DNA of 64,000 nt from Limosilactobacillus caecicola (GTDB lineage: Bacteria; Bacillota; Bacilli; Lactobacillales; Lactobacillaceae): NCBI RefSeq assembly GCF_943192935.1, contig NZ_CALPCI010000001.1, positions 62,001-126,000 of the forward strand. Direction: 5' to 3'. The notes under the pieces were generated by a model. It did no database searches, had not been told where the DNA came from, and worked only from the letters and a program-made list of their open reading frames with translations. This document shows positions 8,180 to 16,827 of the stretch, piece by piece. A program made the translations under genes and the position numbers. Within the stretch, counting starts at the first letter, position 1. Every line of letters starts with the position of its first letter.

Positions 8180-10546
8180 CTAATCAAATTTCACTGGATC
8201 AAACCAGTAGTCAATGTAATTACCTTCCCCGGTTGGTTGGTCGCTGTAACGGGAAATTATTTGCAGCTTATGACCCAGGTACTCGGTTGGTACCGTAAAG
8301 GTAGTGTCAAAACCAGATTTATCGGAACCATAAACGCTTGGGTAAGCCTTGGCAACATCTGCCCGATCAGTTGACACAACCACCTTCCGGGAAATTTCCT
8401 TACCAGTTGTAGCATCATACAGGATCAAGAAGTGATAGGCCTTACCGGCACTTTGGTCAGCCGCATGCCAGCCACTGACCGTTAAGGTGTTGCCACTCAA
8501 ACTAAAGTTATCCAAGTTCCCAGTATTTTCGCTAAATGATTTGGTGTTGGAATACCACATATCGGTCTTATTACCTTCACCGTTGCTGGAATCACTGTAG
8601 CGAGAGATGATTTGAATTTCATCACCTGCGTATGCTGGATCAAAATCGGTTGTGATGTCAAAGCCAGATTGACTGGCGTTGGCGATGCTTGGATAAGCGG
8701 CTGCAACATCACTCCGCTTAACACTTGGAACCAAGATCCGCTTAATTTCCTTCCCCTTCGTCTTGTCATAAATGATAATGAAGTGGTACTTTTCACTGAC
8801 ACTGGCGTTAGTTGCTTGCCAACCGGAAATGTGAAGCTTGTTATTAGTAATTTCAAAGGTATCTAAGCTACCGTTGTTGTCGCTAAATGACTTTGGTGCA
8901 AACCAGTAGTCGGTGTAAGTCCCCTCACCATTGGTTTGGTTACTGTACCGGGAAATGATTTGTATTTCGTCATTAACTGGCCAGTTCGCCATATTGATGC
9001 TCAGACTAAAGCCAGAGTTAGCGGCGCCATAAATATTGTAGGCATTCGCCACGTCAACCCGGGAAGTGTTATCAACCCGGTAACGGCCTAATTCTTGACC
9101 CTTGGTGGCATCGTACACGATGATGAAGTGGTATGGTTCGTTAATGGAAGCATCCGCCGCATGCCAACCAGAAACGGTAATGGTGTTGTTGCTGGTGTTA
9201 ACGGTGTAGTTGTCAAGGCTTCCAGCATTGGCATTTAAAGTAATTGGGTTGTAGTAGATATCCTTCCCCGTCGTTGGTTCACCACTGGTGTCGGAGGTGT
9301 ACCGTGAAACCACTTGGATGGTCCGGCCAGCTAAGTTGCTGGTATATGGAATCGTGATATCAAAGCCACCCCAACCAGAAATGGCCAGGTCTGGGTAAGC
9401 ATCAGTAACGTCCTGACGGTAAGAGCCGGCGACTTCAGTCCGGTACAATTCTTGCTTAGTATTCGCATCGATGATGATGATGTAGTGCTTCATTGATGAG
9501 TCATAATTATTGGAAGCGTGCCAACCAGAGATGTGAAGTGAGTTACCTTGAACGGATACGTCTTCCAGGTTCCCGGTGTTGGTAACTCCTTCAATCGCGG
9601 TCTTGTCCCAGGCCGTCAGGTTATACCGTTGAATGATCGAGTTTAAACTGGTCGTGTAGCTTGGGTCCGTGGCGTAACCGTCTTGCCGGATCAACCGAGT
9701 GACGGTTTGGTAGTCGGTTTGCCAAAGCAGGTTGGCGTAACGACTGTTTTCGGCTAAGAACCGACCGTGGTCTTCGACACTTTCGGAGTTATTATCGTAC
9801 TTCCGGAAGGCAGCAGTAACGTAAACGCTCTGGCCACCGTAAACTTCCCGAGTCTGCATGTAGATGGATTGACCGTTGTAGCTTCCCTTGATCCCAAAGA
9901 GGTTGTGACCCTGGGTACTCAAAGTGGATTGACCCCAGCCACTTTCTAAAATAGCTTGGGCCGCCGTCAATGATGGTAAGACCCCATACTCTTTCCAACC
10001 GTTGATGGCACCATCATAGATACTGGTCAGAAAATTGATTTGTGATTGGGTTAACCCACTGGTGTTTAAACCGGCAGTGGCCGATGAACTCCCCCCAGAA
10101 GCGTTCGAAGCACTAGCAGAGGTGGTGTAAGTGTTCGTCGTGGCGGTAGCCGTATTGTTAGTATCCGCTTTGCTGTTCGCACTATCAACCGCTGATTGGT
10201 TCAAATCCACAGCCCCTTGGTTCGGATCCGTGTTCGTGTATTGAGCAACCTTGGAACTATCCAGGCTTTCCACCGCTTCAGTCGAAATGGCGGAGTTGGA
10301 AATCGTTAGTGTACTCGTTTGGGATGACGAATTTTGAGTGTCATCATTAGTATTATTGTTATTATTGGTGCCGGTGGTACCGTTAGCCCCCGTCGTCCCG
10401 GTCGTTTGGACCGTACTTTGAGTGGTGGTAGAAGTAACGGTATCCGCGTTTGCCTTTCCATGGAACATCAAGAGGGAAGCGCTAAATGTAAAGATGACTG
10501 GTAAAATCACCTTAATCGATGTATTTTTCTTACCTTGACTCTTCAT
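8180..10546 (-). CDS. Secreted glucosaminidase with four C-terminal repeats
   Basis: A 788-residue exported peptidoglycan hydrolase. Residues 1-34 form a signal peptide ending GKANA. A low-complexity Ser/Thr/Asn linker runs to about residue 164. The glucosaminidase domain (endo-beta-N-acetylglucosaminidase family, PF01832 type) spans about 165-310, with the probable catalytic Glu in AILESGWG near residue 201 and the block HNLFGIKGSY. Residues 325-788 are four repeats of about 116 residues, each with a SGWHA/SGWQA-like core, an SR.DV..AYP-like segment and IISRYS....GEG. The repeats probably bind cell wall, by position. No LPXTG anchor is present. A monocistronic unit with its own terminator. 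Confidence 0.9.
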   Translation of the reverse strand: MKSQGKKNTSIKVILPVIFTFSASLLMFHGKANADTVTSTTTQSTVQTTGTTGANGTTGTNNNNNTNDDTQNSSSQTSTLTISNSAISTEAVESLDSSKVAQYTNTDPNQGAVDLNQSAVDSANSKADTNNTATATTNTYTTSASASNASGGSSSATAGLNTSGLTQSQINFLTSIYDGAINGWKEYGVLPSLTAAQAILESGWGQSTLSTQGHNLFGIKGSYNGQSIYMQTREVYGGQSVYVTAAFRKYDNNSESVEDHGRFLAENSRYANLLWQTDYQTVTRLIRQDGYATDPSYTTSLNSIIQRYNLTAWDKTAIEGVTNTGNLEDVSVQGNSLHISGWHASNNYDSSMKHYIIIIDANTKQELYRTEVAGSYRQDVTDAYPDLAISGWGGFDITIPYTSNLAGRTIQVVSRYTSDTSGEPTTGKDIYYNPITLNANAGSLDNYTVNTSNNTITVSGWHAADASINEPYHFIIVYDATKGQELGRYRVDNTSRVDVANAYNIYGAANSGFSLSINMANWPVNDEIQIISRYSNQTNGEGTYTDYWFAPKSFSDNNGSLDTFEITNNKLHISGWQATNASVSEKYHFIIIYDKTKGKEIKRILVPSVKRSDVAAAYPSIANASQSGFDITTDFDPAYAGDEIQIISRYSDSSNGEGNKTDMWYSNTKSFSENTGNLDNFSLSGNTLTVSGWHAADQSAGKAYHFLILYDATTGKEISRKVVVSTDRADVAKAYPSVYGSDKSGFDTTFTVPTEYLGHKLQIISRYSDQPTGEGNYIDYWFDPVKFD

Positions 10547-10710
10547 TATTAGTGAATAATACTCCTTTACGTGTTTCAGAATCTTATGCTTTTCTTTAAT
10601 ACTGACATATCATAACACCAGCTTATTACAGTCTGGTTACAAGACAATATAATGTGCGTAACACACATTTAACCTAGTTATAGTCCGTTCGCTGCCAAAA
10701 ACAAAGTAAT

Positions 10711-11499
10711 TTATCGGAATTGGGCGAACCACTGGTCGATATCATCGAGGTTGAAACCCTTGCGGTACAGGGCTTGCTTGATCTTCATTTGGCACTCATA
10801 GCCCTGGTAACGCTGGTACTTACGCTGAAGCTTGGTCGCTTCCCGGTCGAGCAATTCGATTTGGCGATCGGTATCCACTGGCGGCTCGACCTCGTCTTTG
10901 ATGGCATTAAAAATCTCGGTGGCGTAGCCATTGGTCATTAAGCCCTGGCGAACTTTTTCCTCCTGACGACGGGTTGGTTGCGATCGGTAGCGTTTGTAAA
11001 GTTTCTGGGCCAGTTTCGTGGCGTTCTCAAGTTGCCACTCATCCGTAAATTGTCCTAAGGCATCATCAATATCCAATTCCCCGATCCCCTTTTGACGGAG
11101 CTTTTGGCGAATCACGCGGGGACCCTTGAGCTCCGTATTCATCACGGTCCGGACATAACTGGCCGCATAGTAGTGGTCGTCGAGTAGCCGCTCACCCCGT
11201 AATTTCTGGAGGACGGGGTCGATGAACTCTGGAGGCGTATCGAGGTCTTGCAATTTCTGAACAACCTCTTTTTCCGTCCGCAATTGGTGCGACAAGTAAT
11301 CGAGCATCCGCCCGTAAGCCTTGGCGATCTCGTCATCCGTGGTAATCTGGGCGACCTGCTGGTCAGCCAATTCCATGCCCTTCATCAACCGATACTTAAT
11401 CAGGACACTCTCCGCCACCGGGAAGGCGTACTGACCATCCAGGTAGACGTTGTAGCGCCCCTTTTTCTTTTGTGCTTCAATTTTCGTGATGGTTTTCAT
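10711..11499 (-). CDS. recX: Regulatory protein RecX
   Basis: A 262-residue RecX-family protein, the cytoplasmic modulator of RecA filaments. It opens MKTITKIEAQKKKGRYNVYL, as in firmicute RecX, and carries the helical repeats LRTEKEVVQKL, ELKGPRVIRQKLRQKGI and QPTRRQEEKVRQGLMTNGY. Length matches the long Gram-positive form. It stands alone, divergent from two small plus-strand genes. RecA is not in the window. Confidence 0.93.
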   Translation of the reverse strand: MKTITKIEAQKKKGRYNVYLDGQYAFPVAESVLIKYRLMKGMELADQQVAQITTDDEIAKAYGRMLDYLSHQLRTEKEVVQKLQDLDTPPEFIDPVLQKLRGERLLDDHYYAASYVRTVMNTELKGPRVIRQKLRQKGIGELDIDDALGQFTDEWQLENATKLAQKLYKRYRSQPTRRQEEKVRQGLMTNGYATEIFNAIKDEVEPPVDTDRQIELLDREATKLQRKYQRYQGYECQMKIKQALYRKGFNLDDIDQWFAQFR

Positions 11500-11601
11500 T
11501 TTTTTATTTTCTCCGTGTACTTTTCGGCTCCCGATTCGTTATTAGTAAATGTAAGTTGTGATCACCCTTACCAAACTAATTCATTTCGAGGAGTTTTAAT
11601 C

Positions 11602-11808
11602 ATGGAACATCAATTTAAGTCCAACAAGTTGCAAGTCAAGGTCACGAGTGCTACCCATCCAGATGGTATGATCCGGACGTTCAATAACGTCTGTGCCCAA
11701 CCAGATGATGAACAAATCAAGACCTTTGTCGACGGCATCGTCGCCTTAACTGGTGAAACCGTTGTGTCCATCACCCTTGTCAACGCCGCATTGATCGCTA
11801 ACAACTAG
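11602..11808 (+). CDS. DUF1659-family small protein
   Basis: Sixty-eight residues starting MEHQFKSNKLQVKV, preceded by GAGGAG about 8 bases upstream. The reading frame is open far upstream, but this ATG has the ribosome site and ends the overlap with recX. The pattern (T.NNV..... QI..F.......T......I..V) fits the DUF1659 family of short cytoplasmic proteins in bacilli and lactobacilli, whose role is unknown. It is paired with the DUF2922 gene 13 bases downstream, a common pairing in this group. Confidence 0.78.
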   Translation: MEHQFKSNKLQVKVTSATHPDGMIRTFNNVCAQPDDEQIKTFVDGIVALTGETVVSITLVNAALIANN

Positions 11809-11821
11809 GAGGAACTAATCT

Positions 11822-12043
11822 ATGAAGACTTTAAACTTATCATTCAAAGGGAGCTTAGGTAAAGCCCACACCCTGAAGTTGAACTACGCGAGTGAAAATC
11901 TGGATGAAGCCGCCATCCGCGCCGCCATGCAAAAAATTACAGCTAGTCAACTGATCCAAAAAGATGACGACCTCTTGTACGTCATCCCAGCTTCTGCCAA
12001 GTACGTCACGACCACTGACGAAGTGATCTTCGCTACAAAGTAA
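11822..12043 (+). CDS. DUF2922-family small protein
   Basis: Seventy-three residues, with a strong AGGAGG site before the ATG. The pattern KTLNLSFKGSLGKAHTLKLNY and the later AAIRAAMQKI fit the DUF2922 family. Function is unknown. It follows the DUF1659 gene directly and is followed by a strong terminator, so the two form a compact two-gene operon. Nothing suggests export. Confidence 0.8.
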   Translation: MKTLNLSFKGSLGKAHTLKLNYASENLDEAAIRAAMQKITASQLIQKDDDLLYVIPASAKYVTTTDEVIFATK

Positions 12044-12064
12044 CCTCATAACCTCCCTACAATT

Positions 12065-12096
12065 GAGCCGGGTTCAATTTGAACCCGGCTCTTTTC
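12065..12096 (+). terminator. Terminator after the DUF1659-DUF2922 pair
   Basis: An 11-bp GC-rich perfect stem (12065-12075 with 12081-12091), a 5-base loop, then TTTTC. It also lies just beyond the 3' end of the opposing YihY gene. Confidence 0.88.
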
Positions 12097-12990
12097 TTAT
12101 GCCTGATGATTACGGCGGTCCCGGATCCACTGGATTAGGTGCCGGCGTTCGATAATTTCGCCCTCGTGGGCTTCCTGCAAGGTGGCGTTGATGGTAGCGC
12201 CAAACATGACGAGGATCCCAGAAAAGTCGAGCCAGATCATCATCGCAATGAAGGCTCCAATCGTTTTGTAAGAGTTGACCCGGCGGTTGAGGAGTTGGGC
12301 ATACATGGAAAAGACCCGCGAAAGGCCCATCCAGAGTAGTGCCACCACCACTGCCCCAACCACGACGTACCGCAGCTTCACCCGGGCGTTAGGGACAAAG
12401 TAGTACAGTAGGGTCAGGGCCACAAAGAGGCTAAAAAAGGTCACCGGCCACTTCAATTGGGCGAAGGTCCGAATATAGGACACATTATAGTGAAAAATTG
12501 GTTGGAGCCGCTGAAGCAGCTGTTCACCAATCCCGTAGGTCAAAGCCAACAGGAACAGGAAGAACATCACGACTAACATCCAGATGAAGGACACCGTCCG
12601 GTTCATAATCGGGTTTTGGTTTTCCGCAACCCCGTAGGCGTGATTGACACTGCGCTGGAAGGCCGCAATCCCATTACTCGTCGACCAGAGGGCGATGATC
12701 GCCCCGGTCGTCAGCATTCCCCCACTGCCGTGGGCCAGAAAATCGTAGATGATTGGTTTGATAAAGGAAAAGACGGACGATGGCATGGCCGTTTGTAAAT
12801 AGCTGAGGACCGTCCTGGCGTCCAAACCGACCATCGGCAAGAGGTTGCCGACAATCAGGATCGCCGGAAAAATCGACAACAGCGTATAGTAGGCTAATTC
12901 GGCGGCCGAAGAAGTAACCCGGGCCATTTGATAATGGTTCCAAAAAACCGTCATGAATTGTTTAAATTTTCCAGGTTGCTTCGTCATCAT
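12097..12990 (-). CDS. YihY/BrkB-family inner membrane protein
   Basis: A 297-residue membrane protein with about six hydrophobic helices and the family signature ASSAAELAYYTLLSIFPAIL near residues 23-43, plus LWSTSNGIAAFQRSVNHAYG near residue 105. The family (once misnamed RNase BN) is widespread and its function is not settled. The C-terminus (EGEIIERRHLIQWIRDRRNH) is charged and cytoplasmic. It is separated from the upstream LtaS-type gene by a hairpin that is duplicated on the other side of that gene. Confidence 0.9.
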   Translation of the reverse strand: MMTKQPGKFKQFMTVFWNHYQMARVTSSAAELAYYTLLSIFPAILIVGNLLPMVGLDARTVLSYLQTAMPSSVFSFIKPIIYDFLAHGSGGMLTTGAIIALWSTSNGIAAFQRSVNHAYGVAENQNPIMNRTVSFIWMLVVMFFLFLLALTYGIGEQLLQRLQPIFHYNVSYIRTFAQLKWPVTFFSLFVALTLLYYFVPNARVKLRYVVVGAVVVALLWMGLSRVFSMYAQLLNRRVNSYKTIGAFIAMMIWLDFSGILVMFGATINATLQEAHEGEIIERRHLIQWIRDRRNHQA

Positions 12991-13002
12991 GCGCCTTCCC
13001 CA

Positions 13003-13051
13003 AAAATTAAGATGCGTCTATTTTAGCATGGACGCATCTTTTTTGTGAATT
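13003..13051. repeat. Terminator-like hairpin, copy 1 of a duplicated element
   Basis: An 8-bp stem (13011-13018 with 13031-13038) around a 12-base loop, flanked by A- and T-runs, so it could stop transcription either way. Positions 13011-13051 are identical to 16061-16101, and the similarity extends leftward with small gaps. The two copies bracket the LtaS-type gene. Confidence 0.85.
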
Positions 13052-13055
13052 CTAC

Positions 13056-15995
13056 TTACTTTGTGAAATTGAAAAAGAGTTGCTTCTTGAGATAGTTATG
13101 ACCTGACGTCATATCATACTGAACTAATTGATAGTCATGCCACAATTGCTTCTGGGCCTTTGTGAAGTGCTTGCTGGAGACAATTTTGCCCTTGGCATTC
13201 ACAAATTGTGGTGAGGAGTGATAGCTATTGGCACTCGTATTATTGGTCTTCAATGAGACCGCCGGTAAGTCCTGGTAGACCTTGGTCAAAAGTGCTAAGT
13301 ACGGGGTCACTTTGGAATTTGTCTGTTCAGCCATCATCGCGATGAAGTCGTTTGGCGCGACAACACTGCTGTGGCCGATGGACTTCTTCGCCCCTTGCCG
13401 ACGCGCGGCTGGGTTAGAGTAGATAAAGTAATCCGTTTCGTGGAGTTTCAGGCCATCCTTACTCATATCGTTTTCATAGATCCCCGGGAGGTGGTCACCA
13501 TAAAAGACCAGCGTGATCGGTTGTTTGGACTGATTGATTTGGCGAATGAACTGCTTCATTGCTAAATCAGTGTAGTGCAAGCCCGTCGCGTACTGAGCAA
13601 CCGTGTCCGGATTGGTCGAAGCGCCCTTGATTTTCGCCTGGTACTTCGCAGAGCCGTTATAGTAGTGTTCCGTGTATGGGAAGTGGTTTTGCATCGTCAC
13701 CAGGCTGATAAATTGGGGCTTCTGATAACTCTTCAGCTGGTCCAGAACGTTGGCATAGGAGGTGTAGTCGGACAAGTACGGGCTGCGGTCAATTTTCTTT
13801 TGGTGCTTGATCTTGTACTTACTACCGAGGTGCATGAACTTATCAAAGCCAAATTTTTTGTAGACCGTTTCCCGACTATAGAAGGTCCCCACGTACGGGT
13901 GGATGACCGTCGATTGCTTAAATAATTGGTTAATCGACCACGGTTTAGTTTGGAAGGTCACTAGCTGGGTGTACGGAGTCACCAGGGTTGGCGCAAAGTT
14001 GGCTAAAGCGAGCCCGGTCAGGGACATGTATTCCATGTTGGCGGTCCCACCACCATAACCGGAGGAGATCATCACCCCACTCGTCGACTTTTTCTCCATG
14101 GATTGGACAAACGGCATTGGGTTATTTTTTAGAGTTACTCCTGGTACCCGGGTCGGGTTGGAATAACTTTCACTCAGGTTAAGGATAATCGTTTGCTTGT
14201 TCAGCTGGTTGTGACGAGTTTTATTAATCTGTTTGGCCGTCAATTGGTACTTCTTGGCAATCTTAGCCATGGTAGCTTTGGAGTAACCAGCGGGTTTATC
14301 CATGACCGTCACGTCCAAGTTATCCATAAACTGGATCAGTGGTCCGTTGACCCGTGCCCCACTTAACTGGTTGTATGGATAAGATTCATCACCCATTCCT
14401 TCCATAAAGGCCTGGATTGGTGAATTTTCGTGATTCCAAAAGGCTGAACTCCCAAAGGCGAGGACAGCGATCGCGAGGTAAGTAATCCGCCGCGGGACCG
14501 AAAGCTTAGCAGTGGGGTACTTACGATTCCAATGCCAGATCAGGAGACAGGCCAGGATGATCAGCACGACCGCTCCGCCCAACAGCCACGGGCTCACCAT
14601 CTTGAGTAAGCTCCCGTAGGCTTGGTACATCACCATTTCGGACGGCATAATTGGTTCGTTCCGCGCCCCAATCTTGATCCGGTTTGCGACGATCCAAACA
14701 ACGTTCACAATCGTGGTAATACCAATGCCCCACCAGAACCGGTTGGTCAAAGCCTGGAAAAATTTAAACATTAGCCAAATGAAGACGGTCGTGAGCAGGA
14801 TGATGGATTGTTTATTGCAGAAAATGTAAATCAGCGTGTTATATGACTGCATATTCGGCGTGATCGTCAAGCCATCGTCCATCGCGAAGAAGGATACTAG
14901 TGAAAGCCCATATGTGAAGAGGAAGGCCCAACAATCCTGATGATGGGCACGCCAAAATTCAGTCCACAGCTGGTGAAGGCCATGTGGTTCCTCAATCACG
15001 ACGAGCCGTTGGGCGTAGCGTTGGTACCAAGCAGTCTGGGTGAATTTATGCATGACAATGGCACAACCCTTGGCAACCACCAGTAATAAGGCAGCCGCCA
15101 CGACCATGAACGGGTACTTATAAAGGCCCCGGTGGAGGTGACCGTTAACACTAGCAATAAATTGGTCTTGGAGAATTGGGTAGCTAGCCAAGAGAAGCGT
15201 TAAGAAAACGGCATTAAAGTGTAGATGCAACTCTACTTGGGCAAAGAGCAGCACAATCCCTAACGCTACCAGGATCGTGAGGACATTGGCAGGACTGGCG
15301 AACCGGGCGACCGTCGAAAAATCATTGTGGTAGGTCATGGAAATTTTCGGCATCACACCTGCCAAGACCAGGTTAAGAAGGAGAACCCCCCCTAAAATGA
15401 ATTTGGGATGTTTGACAAGGGCGGTACCATCCAGATCGCTGAGGGTCGCCCCAAGCGTCAAGATGACTAATGTCAATAATAAGCTATAAGTGGTCCCGAA
15501 GCCCCACAAATCGCTATTGAAAATGAAGCTGGCACCTAATGCCAAGAGCAGGCCTCCACCAATTCGGTGACGAGTGCCACTGGGTAAATTAGCAAGGTAC
15601 GGAATGAAATACCGTCCCAAGATGATCGCCATCACCATTGGCACAACATTACGGGTCAACGGGAAGAAGGCGTTGAATAAGGTCGTGAACTGGAATTGGG
15701 CCTTCCAAAGTAGATAAATCAACGTTTCAGCAAGTCCCAACCCAATGACTTCCAGCCACGTATTCACAAGATTGAGCCGCCGTGGCCGTTCGTGCAGGAA
15801 CTGCTGACCAAGTTTTAAGAAGACGAAGCTAGTCGCAACGTTCAAAAGAACGTGCACCACTTGGATCAGCATGATCTTGTGGTTGTTCAGCGCATAGTTG
15901 GCAAATGGCAGCTGGGCGTTCCAAAGCCAGAGGTTGAGAACCAGCAGTCCCATTGCGAGATTAAAAATGATTGGTGATGACTTCTTTGTTTGCAT
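13056..15995 (-). CDS. LtaS-type glycerophosphate transferase with extra membrane domain
   Basis: A 979-residue membrane enzyme. Residues about 600-900 are an extracellular alkaline-phosphatase-fold domain of the lipoteichoic acid synthase family: NLSESYSNPTRVPG near 606 (metal-binding Glu), GYGGGTANMEYMSLTG near 647 (probable catalytic Thr at about 651), and late VFYGDHLPGIY (metal-binding Asp-His). Residues about 350-520 form the membrane helices usual for LtaS. Residues 1-310 are a further polytopic region with an FFPLTRNVVPMVMAIILGRY block resembling acyltransferase-3 proteins. LtaS is normally about 600-700 residues. It may polymerise or decorate teichoic acid or another glycerophosphate polymer. 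Confidence 0.83.
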   Translation of the reverse strand: MQTKKSSPIIFNLAMGLLVLNLWLWNAQLPFANYALNNHKIMLIQVVHVLLNVATSFVFLKLGQQFLHERPRRLNLVNTWLEVIGLGLAETLIYLLWKAQFQFTTLFNAFFPLTRNVVPMVMAIILGRYFIPYLANLPSGTRHRIGGGLLLALGASFIFNSDLWGFGTTYSLLLTLVILTLGATLSDLDGTALVKHPKFILGGVLLLNLVLAGVMPKISMTYHNDFSTVARFASPANVLTILVALGIVLLFAQVELHLHFNAVFLTLLLASYPILQDQFIASVNGHLHRGLYKYPFMVVAAALLLVVAKGCAIVMHKFTQTAWYQRYAQRLVVIEEPHGLHQLWTEFWRAHHQDCWAFLFTYGLSLVSFFAMDDGLTITPNMQSYNTLIYIFCNKQSIILLTTVFIWLMFKFFQALTNRFWWGIGITTIVNVVWIVANRIKIGARNEPIMPSEMVMYQAYGSLLKMVSPWLLGGAVVLIILACLLIWHWNRKYPTAKLSVPRRITYLAIAVLAFGSSAFWNHENSPIQAFMEGMGDESYPYNQLSGARVNGPLIQFMDNLDVTVMDKPAGYSKATMAKIAKKYQLTAKQINKTRHNQLNKQTIILNLSESYSNPTRVPGVTLKNNPMPFVQSMEKKSTSGVMISSGYGGGTANMEYMSLTGLALANFAPTLVTPYTQLVTFQTKPWSINQLFKQSTVIHPYVGTFYSRETVYKKFGFDKFMHLGSKYKIKHQKKIDRSPYLSDYTSYANVLDQLKSYQKPQFISLVTMQNHFPYTEHYYNGSAKYQAKIKGASTNPDTVAQYATGLHYTDLAMKQFIRQINQSKQPITLVFYGDHLPGIYENDMSKDGLKLHETDYFIYSNPAARRQGAKKSIGHSSVVAPNDFIAMMAEQTNSKVTPYLALLTKVYQDLPAVSLKTNNTSANSYHSSPQFVNAKGKIVSSKHFTKAQKQLWHDYQLVQYDMTSGHNYLKKQLFFNFTK

Positions 15996-16047
15996 GAAAA
16001 TTCTCCACTATAAAATTCTTACCTGTGCAGCAAGGATCCATTTCTCC

Positions 16048-16101
16048 CAAAATTAAAAAAGATGCGTCTATTTTAGCATGGACGCATCTTTTTTGTGAAT
16101 T
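16048..16101. repeat. Terminator-like hairpin, copy 2 of a duplicated element
   Basis: The second copy of the hairpin (16061-16068 with 16081-16088), lying between the YoeB toxin gene and the LtaS-type gene. It is identical to copy 1 over 41 bases. Confidence 0.85.
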
Positions 16102-16118
16102 TGATTGAAATTAGATAA

Positions 16119-16379
16119 TCATTGGTAATGACTCCAAGCAGAATATATGACAACTGTATTGTTCGAATCATCAATTTTGTAAACAACCCGATGCTGAACA
16201 TTAATTCTTCTAGAGTAGTATCCTTTTACGGGAGGAACCAATTTTTCAAAACTTTGGTTGGGTGCATAAGGATCCTGTCTCAACTGAGCAATCACGTCAA
16301 GTAAGCTTTGTTCAAGATAGGTTCCCTTAATCTTTTTAAGATCTTTCTTAGCACCCTTTTTCAATTTAATACTATACAC
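16119..16379 (-). CDS. yoeB: YoeB/Txe-family toxin (mRNA interferase)
   Basis: An 86-residue RelE-superfamily toxin of the YoeB/Txe branch, which cleaves mRNA at the ribosome. Residues matching the YoeB catalytic set are Glu45 (FEKL), Arg64 (QHRVVYKI) and His84 (WSHYQ) at the extreme C-terminus. The start is GTG, overlapping the antitoxin stop by one base as TAGTG, so translation is coupled. Length matches the family (84-86 residues). A complete, probably active toxin. Confidence 0.92.
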   Translation of the reverse strand: MYSIKLKKGAKKDLKKIKGTYLEQSLLDVIAQLRQDPYAPNQSFEKLVPPVKGYYSRRINVQHRVVYKIDDSNNTVVIYSAWSHYQ

Positions 16380-16633
16380 TACAATTCATTCCAAACTTTA
16401 TCGAAATCTTCTTCCGCATCATTAGCTCGATCGCGAATTTGCTTATCAACTCCCTGATTAACTAAGTAAAGCGTCTCTTGGATTGCGTCCCAATCATCTT
16501 GACTGATCATAACCGCACCCTTTTCTCCTGCTTTAGTTGGTTTGATAACTACTGGCTTTTTATCACGATTAATTCCCTTAATAATCTGGAATAAGTTTTT
16601 CCGTGCTTCAGTTGGGGTTACAATTTCATCCAT
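16379..16633 (-). CDS. yefM: YefM/Phd-family antitoxin
   Basis: An 84-residue antitoxin starting MDEIVTPTEARKNLF. This ATG is chosen over an upstream in-frame one because a TAGGAGG site precedes it and because the upstream extension would run through the probable operator. The N-terminal half is the Phd/YefM DNA-binding fold (KPVVIKPTKAGEKGAVMIS). The acidic C-terminal tail (DAEEDFDKVWNEL) would wrap the toxin. It precedes and overlaps yoeB. The inverted repeats upstream suggest autorepression. Confidence 0.9.
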   Translation of the reverse strand: MDEIVTPTEARKNLFQIIKGINRDKKPVVIKPTKAGEKGAVMISQDDWDAIQETLYLVNQGVDKQIRDRANDAEEDFDKVWNEL

Positions 16634-16646
16634 TTCTGACCCTCCT

Positions 16647-16711
16647 ATGTACTCTATTGCGTACATCAATTTTATCATCTCCTTATTTTTATGTACAGCT
16701 TCATGTACGTG
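16647..16711 (-). promoter_or_regulatory. Probable YefM-YoeB operator repeats
   Basis: Two sets of TGTAC-core repeats lie upstream of yefM: a perfect 6-bp inverted repeat at 16647-16652 and 16661-16666, and two more copies at 16691-16697 and 16702-16711. The E. coli YefM-YoeB complex is known to bind palindromes with a TGTACA core, so these are likely autoregulatory sites. Assignment is by similarity. Confidence 0.65.
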
Positions 16712-16793
16712 AAAATTTTGTAACTAATCCTCACGCATTTTAGATCTTTTCGCTGTCATTATTAATAGACGATATTTATCGGAAAAATTATTA

Positions 16794-16818
16794 AAAAATC
16801 CCACCCTAACAGGTGAGA
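16794..16818 (-). terminator. Terminator of the methionine aminopeptidase gene
   Basis: An 8-bp stem with G-U pairs (about 16811-16818 with 16799-16806), followed on the minus strand by a U-run, ten bases after the map stop codon. Confidence 0.65.
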
Positions 16819-16827
16819 TCTCATCAA

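Noticed and set aside
11248-11601. Upstream extension of the DUF1659 frame
   Set aside because: It overlaps recX in antisense and lacks a ribosome site; the ATG at 11602 has one.
16379-16678. 99-residue version of the YefM antitoxin
   Set aside because: The extra 15 residues would be encoded by the operator region; AGGAGG fits the inner ATG.
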